This document shows positions 57,100 through 64,000 of a DNA stretch of 64,000 nt, piece after piece; the first letter of the stretch is position 1, and every line of letters starts with the position of its first letter. A program made the translations under genes and the position numbers. Under the pieces are notes generated by a model that was given only the letters and a program-made list of their open reading frames with translations, had not been told where the DNA came from and ran no database searches. The DNA is from Prostheceraeus crozeri (taxonomy: Eukaryota > Platyhelminthes > Polycladida > Euryleptidae). The DNA lies in NCBI GenBank assembly GCA_907163375.1, contig CAJQUW010007039.1, positions 124,001-188,000 of the forward strand, in the 5' to 3' direction.

Positions 57100-57214
57100 A
57101 GTAAGTTGAGTAAGTTGTATGTGAAGATAATTCTAGTATTAAAGCTGTTAAAATAATTTAATTGCGTTTTGAAACATATGTTCCCAATGGGAACATTGGG
57201 TGTAAATGGGTTAA
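57100..57214 (-). mobile_element. Possible piggyBac-type terminus abutting TTAA
   Basis: Read on the minus strand from 57214: TTAA, then CCCATTTACACCCAATG and the inverted pair TTCCCATTGGGAA. The homology between duplication units begins exactly at this TTAA (57211-57214; CTAA in unit 1). The other end of such an element was not found, so this may instead be the duplication junction alone. Confidence 0.3.
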
Positions 57215-57919
57215 ACCAAATCAATGAAATTGCGACTCCACAATGCACTGTCAATGTACTGTGGAGTATAGATTGCAATCTTAGAAAGCCGCAGATTCTC
57301 TTAACCCTTATCAGGTCAAGTTTTTAAGTGTGCGTCTAACGGTCAACGTGTAACATTTTGTTACAAGCATATTTGTAAAGGAAAATCTGTTAATTTTCAC
57401 ATGTTGATGATTCAGTGAACCTAATAATCGAATTTGGCCACTGATACTGTTTACTTACTTGACTTCACTAGCTCGAACGAATCTATGTTTATGACAACAG
57501 AGCATGAAAAATAAAGAAGCATTTTGTTTAAATGAAAAACTTTGTTCAGCAGTGAACAGTCTTGGTTTTTCGAAAAATTTGCTTTTCTGACTTTCATGTG
57601 AATATTCAAAGTAAGTGGCCTATAACTGTGGCCTATAAAGAACTACAATTTATGATCTTTGACTATTTCACTAGTGTATGCATTTGTCAGAAGCAATATG
57701 TGGAGCATTGATGTAGCGTAACAGTTAATATTTAGTCATGACTTTAAAATTCCCTCTACATCATTTAGTTATTGGGATCAAATGCAAAATAGCAGCCAAA
57801 GACAATATAAACTGCAGTATAGAGGAGCTAGCAAGAATTTTAAAGACAGATCGGTTGAATAGGAAAAGAAGACAAACTAGATTGAGAATCAATTTATCAT
57901 TACAAGATGATGAAGTAGT

Positions 57920-57990
57920 TCGCCCAGAGATTCGATCCCATATCCTCCGGATGTATAAGCTGTCATCTCACCCGCTGGACTACACCGGCT
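57920..57990 (-). repeat. tRNA-like sequence inside the piggyBac 5' region
   Basis: The minus strand has an A-box-like TAGTCCAGCGGG (57982-57971) and a B-box-like GGATCGAATCTC (57938-57927), spaced like a tRNA. The T-stem and acceptor pairing are poor, so it is a tRNA relic or SINE head carried by the element, not a working tRNA. Confidence 0.4.
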
Positions 57991-58142
57991 TATGCTCGTT
58001 TGTTGATCCAGCAGTGTTTTATCTAAAGATCAGGTTACTGCTTCAAATATAAGTAGCTCTATCCATGAGGTTTTTTAGAAAGTATGTAGAAAAGTTATAA
58101 GCATTCAACGGTATACGAATTCGTGTTTTTTTTCAGATTGGA

Positions 58143-59915
58143 AATGGAGCGACCGAGACGACTGACCTTCAGACAAGCGATTATCTCAATGTATGGGAAT
58201 AACATCGAGGATGATTCAGAATCTGAAAGTATAGATAATGATGAAATTCGGATTAGTGATGACTGATGAGCAAGATGAAGTGCAAGATGAAGCCGACCAT
58301 GGCTATGACCTAGGTCTACTCGATGATAACACTGATGACATAGCAGTATTCTCTGAACAAGAATCGGATGATGACTACGTTGCCGATTACGACCCCGATA
58401 GTGACGGTGATGTTCCTGATCAAAACGAACAACATGTTGCCAACAACATAGTTTACTCTGAAATTCCGCCTGCAGATCGTCGATGGAGTCGCAACATTTT
58501 GTTAGAAGTATCACGGATTCGCTGTTCTCCTAACAATGAATTAGAAAGTTTTCTGTTATATTCTTCTGAAGATATGCTGCGTCTAATACTACGCCACACC
58601 AACAGAAAGGTTCCTGACTTGATGGCTAATCAACGTCATCACAAAGCTTATGTCTCAGTTTACTTACGCAGAATTTTTAGCTTGTCTTGGCATTTTGATA
58701 AGGCTTGGCAGTGATCGAGACAATCATACTTCTGTTGATGATATATGGTCAAGAGAAAGCGGGAAACCCTTCTATCGAGCAGTCATATCCAAGCACCGTT
58801 TCAAATTCTTTCTACGAGTTGTTCGCCTGGACAATTACCGTACTCGCAATACTCGACGAGTTCATGATAAACTTGCAGCTGTGTCTGAAGTTTGTTCAAC
58901 TTTCAATCAAAATTTGAATCGCATCTATGTCCCTGGACCGAGTCTAACAGTTGACGAGCAATTGCTGGGATATCGGGGAAGAATCCCAGGCAGAACTTAT
59001 ATGCCTGCAAAACCCAAGAAATACTGTCTGAAAATATTTTGGATCTGTGAAGCCGGCACTGGATTCGCTTTGAAAGGAAAAATCTACACTGGACGTGGTG
59101 CCAACGAACCGGTGCACTCATCGAAATTTAGGACGTGATGTTGTGATGGAGCTCTCAGAGCCCTTCTATGGAACAAATCGTGATATACATGTAGTTAATC
59201 ACAACTTCTTCACATCTCACTTCCTGGCTGTAGATCTCCTTGAAAAGGGGTTGACACTGCTGGGAACGATTCGAAAACAACGTCGAGAGGTTCCTCAGGT
59301 AATGCGAGAGCACAATCCCCTTCACACAAGTCGCTTTTTGTATGACCACAGCAAAAATGATAACACTCGTTTCGTATATGGTAGCACGTCATCGAGTTGT
59401 GATTTTGCTTAGCTCATCTCATGGTAGTGGAGTTGTGGATAATAGCGATCCCTTGCATCGCCCTCAAATCATTCTTGATTATTATCAAGGAAAAGGTGGC
59501 GTTGACCAATTAGATAAAAATCTTGCTGAATTCACATATGCAAGGAAAACAGTTCGCTACTCGTGTTCTATAACATTATTGATGTATCTACGAACAATGC
59601 ATTTGTTCATCTACGACGAAATGGCTATTCAAATTCAAAGACTTTCTGTGAGCTTTGTCTCTGCAAATGACAGAACCGTTTGCAAAGAATAGACATTCCG
59701 TCAACCGTGGACTTCATAAACATATTCGGATGGCGGCTGAGTTATTCGATTTTCTACCTCCAGTGGCTGTCAACCGGCAAGATCAGAATCGTCAACTTGG
59801 ACGATGCCATGACTGCTCGAAAGTCACGCGATCATCTTGCGGAAGATGCGGACGATTTGTCTGCACTTCTCATAAAACGCTTACAAAGTTGTGCTTGTGC
59901 CAATTGCTAAATTGA
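58143..59915 (+). pseudogene. piggyBac transposase, all domains present, several frame breaks
   Basis: Starts at 58143 with MERPRRLTFRQAIISMYGNN, just after an acceptor-like TTTTTTTTCAG, suggesting a 5' UTR intron. An acidic stretch (58260-58440) is followed by the DDE_Tnp_1_7 domain: FLACLGILIRLG, YVPGPSLTVDEQLLGYRGR (first catalytic Asp), KPKKYCLKIFWICEAGTG, then VVNHNFFTSHFLAVDLLEKG, where His stands in place of the second Asp (usual DN[FW]FTS). It continues YYQGKGGVDQLDKNLAEFTY (third Asp). The C-terminal zinc ribbon is CHDCSK..CGRCGRFVCTSH. About five frame changes or stops make it inactive. Confidence 0.9.
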
Positions 59916-60217
59916 CATTTATGATTAATAACATTTTGTTACACCTTGACCAACAACTACAAAATTTGAAATAGTTTTGAAAAAATTGCGTTTTTTTCTT
60001 GAAATTTGAACTTAACATTGGTTAAACACTTCTTTACATGGGTTTATGCTCTTGAGTAGCTTTCATAATACGAAAGGAAAATTCATAACAGCATTCGTAA
60101 TTTTTAACAAAATGTTACAGCTTGACCTGATAAGGGTTAATCTTGGAATTTCACTCACTGAATCCTGGACTTAAAAACGAAATAAAATAAACGATCGATA
60201 ATATTGCTATAAAAATT

Positions 60218-60298
60218 GCCACGCAGGACTCGACCCTACAACCTCAGCTTAGCTATGGGCTACCTGTGCTCTACCAACTCAGCTATCAGCCGCTTACA
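60218..60298 (-). repeat. tRNA-derived sequence (copy 2)
   Basis: Offset partner of 51440-51520 with the same A and B boxes (B box 60236-60226). It marks the left edge of the nearly identical part of the duplication. Confidence 0.6.
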
Positions 60299-61156
60299 TG
60301 CGACCGTGTCGATTGACAGGATCAAGTCCTCAAAGATCACACATCAGTTGTCATGGCAATCATGATAGGTGAATAGCCATTTCTAAGGATCTCATTTTCA
60401 GCTCATTTGCGAATGAAAGTAAATTAGATTTTTTAAAGAATAGGTTTCCTTTCTACTGGCCCCTACTGTTCATTGAATTAGTTGTTCAATGCAAATGATA
60501 CTCAAATTATCACAGTGGCATAATGATATGTATTTATATTATTACAATTTACATCTGTATGTATACAAATTATGTAGTTGCAGTTGTACCGGTATACACG
60601 TTGTACTTGACTATCTATTTTGCGATTTGACAGACATTTAACTACGGAACTCACCAAATACATTACAAATTGAGCAGAATTTGCTGTTCCATTCCCTGGC
60701 ATTGTGTGAACCGCATTACTATAGACTTTGATGCTTTGGGGCAGGTATCAAGACTCACTGCCTGATGTGGCATTAGTCCTTATCAATTCTCAGACTTCAG
60801 TTTTATTGCAGGTCTGAAGGTCACTATAGATTTAGAGACAAAATCAATGTTAGATTTTTACTCCGTCGATGTTCCAAATATCTAAATATAACGTTCAAAT
60901 TCAAAATGACTGCATGCATGTAAATTATAAAACAATTCGACGCGCGGCTGTAACAGAGTAGGAAAAATAATTATTCAAACAATAAATATTTCACCGGTCT
61001 GTCCACTTCAGATGCATACAGGTTTCCATTACATTTTTGAAAACATCACATGAAGTTTCATTCTTTAAAATATCAGTGCTGCAAATATTTCCTTTAGTAT
61101 TCAGAGTACTTGAAAAGTAATTATATTTTATGTGATATGAAGTCCAACTGTCTTTA

Positions 61157-61838
61157 TTAAATATGTTTTGAGATTGTTATGTCCTTGCTATGTAGTTTGC
61201 GTTTTGCTCCATCCAAATTACTGATGCTCAGAAAATTTAGCTGAATACTAGGTGCTTCTATAGTAAAATGAATTCTATTGTTGACGTTATAAAAGGCTTC
61301 CAAAGTTTTGCTTAATTCGTTGCATTCTTTCGGGAGCGATCCCATCATAATGTCATCCATGTATCATCCGTAAATATCGGGAATAATATTCTGATAAGCT
61401 TATAATTTTTATAAAGCAATGCAATTCAAGAAAATGACAACTTGCGTCAGAGCGATGTGTTCCCATTAGGCCACCTGAAATGTGATGATATACTATATCA
61501 TGAAATCTTTTTAATCATTCTTATGAACTATTTCACTACTGCTGTATTGAAGCTATCTATACTTGTTCAATCTTTTGCAACAAAATCCTCTACAACTTTG
61601 GTAGCAAAGCTGATAGGGATGCTGGGATGCAAACAATTAGTAGCATCCAAAGAAATACAAATGGCGTCAACATTAATCTCTAAATTATTCCATTCGTTCA
61701 CTAGGTTATTTGTTTTGCATTGACGCATTTTATTAAGTTATTTAGTATTTCGGAACAATCTACTAACTCAGTAGGTGTGTCTTTTATGTGGAGCGAGGTC
61801 ATCGGACATTTATCTCATTGAAACCAATGAGAAAGTAT
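61157..61838 (-). pseudogene. Penelope-like reverse transcriptase remnant (copy 2)
   Basis: Identical in its readable motifs to copy 1 at 52379-53060 (motif A SLDATNCLHPSIP; motif C YMDDIMMGS; motif D/E FTIEAPSIQLNFLSI). It lies at an offset of 8778. Confidence 0.75.
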
Positions 61839-63536
61839 GTTTATTTCAAGATCCCATAGCCAGCATGCATTGTCCGGTTTTGTAGATAAATGCATGTGTT
61901 CCTATTTGTGGACAAACACACTATCAACCAGCAATAGACGCTTAGAATCCGTTAAATCGATTGACGACATATCTTCACGGAAGAGAAGCTCACTATCTGA
62001 TGGACAGGTGTAAAATCAATTTTGATGTGAGAGTGATCTATTCTTTCCTTACAAGCCAATCTTCAGTCACAGGGAAGAGCTTGGCAGATTACATGAAGTA
62101 GCAAATTGTGCAGAAAAGCTATATACCTACTATTAGAAACTATGATTTTTCTCTTATACAGTGCAGCGATTTTTGTTACAAAATCGAGACCAAAATGCAC
62201 CCTGATCAAAAAAATACTAGTGAGTACAATTCATACTTATCATTGATTTTTTAAATTTCTTATCAGAAAATCTCCATAGATGGAAGGAGCCAGACAGACA
62301 TCATTTTTCATATTTAATGACTTTTCCGCGTTTGATATTCATTTTCTTGACGAGTGAGTGGACACTTGCAAGTTCACCTTCTTTGATCAAAATCATTTGA
62401 AATATCAGTGTATAGACAATGGTTCACAAATCCTGTCTGATTTTTGTGCTTGAAGACTATCCTTTTTCCATTCTATCTGTATGTATGTTGTACATGTACT
62501 GCGTATAGGCTAACTAAACTTTTCTTTCCGGGACAGCTATAGTCTTTAATAAATCGGGTCTATGCAGTACGACATTCGCGTGTATTCACATGGCTTCAGG
62601 AAAGTTCATCCAAATTTCTGATGAACTACATGCGGAGAATTTCGTTTGAAAACATTTTACTTTGACTATAAAGAGTAATGATGATTGCATGACTATTTTA
62701 AAGCAGGCAATCGGATAATCGCTCTTAAAAAATGTTTATTCTCATGAAGACATATCTTCCGCACTCTACATGATCATTTATAATTCAGTTGTATGGGAAT
62801 TTTTCTCGCTTCCCATGCATAGGTACACACGTCTATATTAGCCATTTATTCATCAAAGGTAGCCTGCTTTCAAACTAAAATGCAAAGTATCAGATGTCTT
62901 CGATCTTATTATAAAAGAGAAAAAATGGCTTTTGTTTGTATGTTTCCAAGTAACAAAATGTTAATTAGCGAGAAAGGACATTTCGATTGATTAGAGAAAA
63001 TTGCGACTGTGATCAGACTGCGAGTGATTGCATCGACAATCAGGTACGAAAGCTTGATGCACAGATTTTTACTTAGTGCAATTATTATAGGTTACACCAC
63101 GAGAGATTACTCGGGTGCGAAGTGCGACTTTAATCGAGAGTGGTGTAGCCGAATTGTCACCACAGTTTTCAGCCAAACTGACATCATTTCTTCGATGTAT
63201 GAGTTGTATGTAGATATCAGACCACGTGACCAAAGATTTCTGAAAGCGTTTCCAAACTATCGGCAGGCAGATTTTTATTGACTAATTGGTTTGTCGGCTT
63301 TTCATAGACTCGTAGCGCACAACTGCTACCCAAGATTGCTGCATTTAGTCAGAAATTCATGAGTCGCTGTCTATCTCTGAAACTTGCTATCTATCCATTT
63401 GTAGGTATCTTTATGATAACTTACAATTGCTGCTGTTGTGATGGAGGGAATAATATTTCGATGACACAATTGATCAAATAGAGTTGGTCTTTATTTGCTT
63501 TCTTTTTTGGCAATGCAAGCCAAATAGAGTCAGGTT

Positions 63537-63800
63537 CACAGAATTAGATTGTCTAAGCTTATCACTTTGCTGGAAATGCAAACTGATTCAAAACGGTGAC
63601 ACGTGCAGGAACTTGCAAAGTGGACAAAAAGAAATTTTTAATACCTTGCAGAGATAGGAGAGAAGGACAAAGTGTGCCGCTTGTGCTCCGATCGACACGA
63701 TTCCTTCAGATTCGAAGATTTCAGATCATTGCGTAAAAGTTTTCTCGATAATGTTGGTCCCTCCAATCATTATTAAAAAAAGTTAGCAGGCGCACGAAAA
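63537..63800 (+). repeat. Dispersed repeat shared with 32.8 kb (unit 2 copy)
   Basis: Near-identical to 54765-55030 at an offset of 8772 and divergent from 32800-33085. Confidence 0.65.
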
Positions 63801-64000
63801 AACGTACACAAACTTCTCTGTAGAGCTTGACATCGACTGTGTCTCTTTGCTGTGTGATCCGGTTGATAACAGTTACTGAAACTTCGCACAAATTGGCGTG
63901 TTTAATGTTGAAATGGCTGCTCATTGTTCGATAGCTATGGTATTATGTCAGCATATTGTGCCATTTTATTAGCGTTCCATGTTCCGATGCTTCCTTTCTA

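Larger units (their letters stand above)
51252..57211 (+). repeat. Tandem duplication, unit 1 (~5.96 kb)
   Basis: 51252 onward matches 57212 onward in the same orientation. After an early diverged ~190 bases, 51440-55240 is nearly identical to 60218-64000 with a constant offset of 8778, dropping to 8774 and then 8772 at two small indels (near 53510 and 53885). Unit 1 lacks the piggyBac present in unit 2. It contains tRNA-like, PLE RT and hammerhead-like sequences. The true right end of unit 2 lies beyond the window, so the unit length rests on the junction at 57211. Confidence 0.85.
57301..60140 (+). mobile_element. Full-length piggyBac element with TTAA target sites
   Basis: The element is 57305-60136 (2.83 kb). 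Left end CCCTTATCAGGTCAAG; right end CTTGACCTGATAAGGG, a perfect 16-base inverted repeat, flanked by TTAA at 57301-57304 and 60137-60140. The plus strand carries a complete but frame-broken piggyBac transposase. The empty counterpart of the site is at 51343-51348 in unit 1 (TTAG there), so insertion followed the duplication or precise excision removed the other copy. Confidence 0.95.
57212..64000 (+). repeat. Tandem duplication, unit 2 (interrupted, runs off the window)
   Basis: Second copy of unit 1. The first 90 bases (57212-57300) differ from 51252-51345 at roughly one base in eleven. Then a piggyBac intervenes, and homology resumes at 60141. From about 60218 to the window end, identity with unit 1 is nearly complete, differing only at scattered single bases and two small indels. 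It contains second copies of the tRNA-like, PLE RT and 54.8-kb repeat features. Confidence 0.85.

Noticed and set aside
57920-57990. Functional tRNA gene inside the piggyBac
   Set aside because: Box-like motifs are present but the T-stem and acceptor stem are poorly paired.
57738-58052. 104-codon frame upstream of the piggyBac transposase as an accessory protein
   Set aside because: No known piggyBac accessory matches. The frame runs through a tRNA-like sequence and an acceptor-like site, so 5' UTR or intron is likelier.
1-64000. CRISPR array, prokaryotic operon, or LTR-retrovirus/Polinton-type element
   Set aside because: No array with regular short spacers, no operon-like coding density and no gag, protease, integrase, envelope or capsid signatures were found on either strand.

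Overview
The window looks like a gene-poor, AT-rich stretch of an animal nuclear genome, most likely a marine or other aquatic invertebrate. The reasons are intron-scale non-coding DNA, GT-AG splice sites inside a transposase, abundant Penelope-like elements (PLEs) with GIY-YIG endonucleases, and hAT, piggyBac and Tc1/mariner DNA transposons. The sequence does not let me name a species. I found no convincing host protein-coding gene, no rRNA, no functional tRNA, no CRISPR array and no LTR-retrovirus-type element. Almost everything that can be named is a transposable element or a repeat.

Layout. 0-4.7 kb: unassigned AT-rich DNA with two copies of a short TACACTGTAAA-ended repeat. 4.7-6.7 kb: two old PLE fragments. 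7.6-11.2 kb: a PLE fragment with reverse transcriptase and GIY-YIG, enclosed by two nearly identical ~0.73-kb inverted arms that are 3' ends of a second PLE family. 11.8-12.6 kb: a foldback element. 14.2-17.6 kb: a non-autonomous hAT element with an 8-bp target duplication. 18.5-19.6 kb: a 29/30-bp minisatellite. 20.9-24.8 kb: a possible TIR element holding a MITE and a decayed Tc1/mariner (DDE, spacing about 37) transposon. 25.9-26.4 kb: a PLE GIY-YIG fragment. 26.4-41 kb: mostly unassigned DNA, with a degenerate ~0.6-kb tandem array at 30.4-33.9 kb and a PLE fragment at 38.1-38.6 kb. 41.2-41.7 kb: a LINE 3' end. 41.9-43.6 kb: an internally deleted piggyBac with both ends and TTAA sites. 43.8-49.3 kb: a full-length hAT with TIRs, 8-bp target duplication and a decayed, intron-containing transposase. 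49.9-50.2 kb: a tRNA-headed short element carrying a canonical hammerhead ribozyme. 51.25 kb to the window end: a head-to-tail duplication of a ~6-kb unit. The second copy is split by a 2.8-kb piggyBac and the first copy keeps the empty site.

How the parts relate. Small self-cleaving or self-cleaving-like RNA motifs recur: one intact hammerhead core in the tRNA-headed element, one near-intact core with a long closing stem at 56.8 kb, and several decayed stem-plus-GAAA motifs at PLE 3' ends. The two hAT elements share a ~450-bp internal region, so the 14-kb element may be a deletion relative of the 5' half of an element like the 44-kb one. The duplicated locus gives a built-in before/after comparison for the piggyBac insertion.
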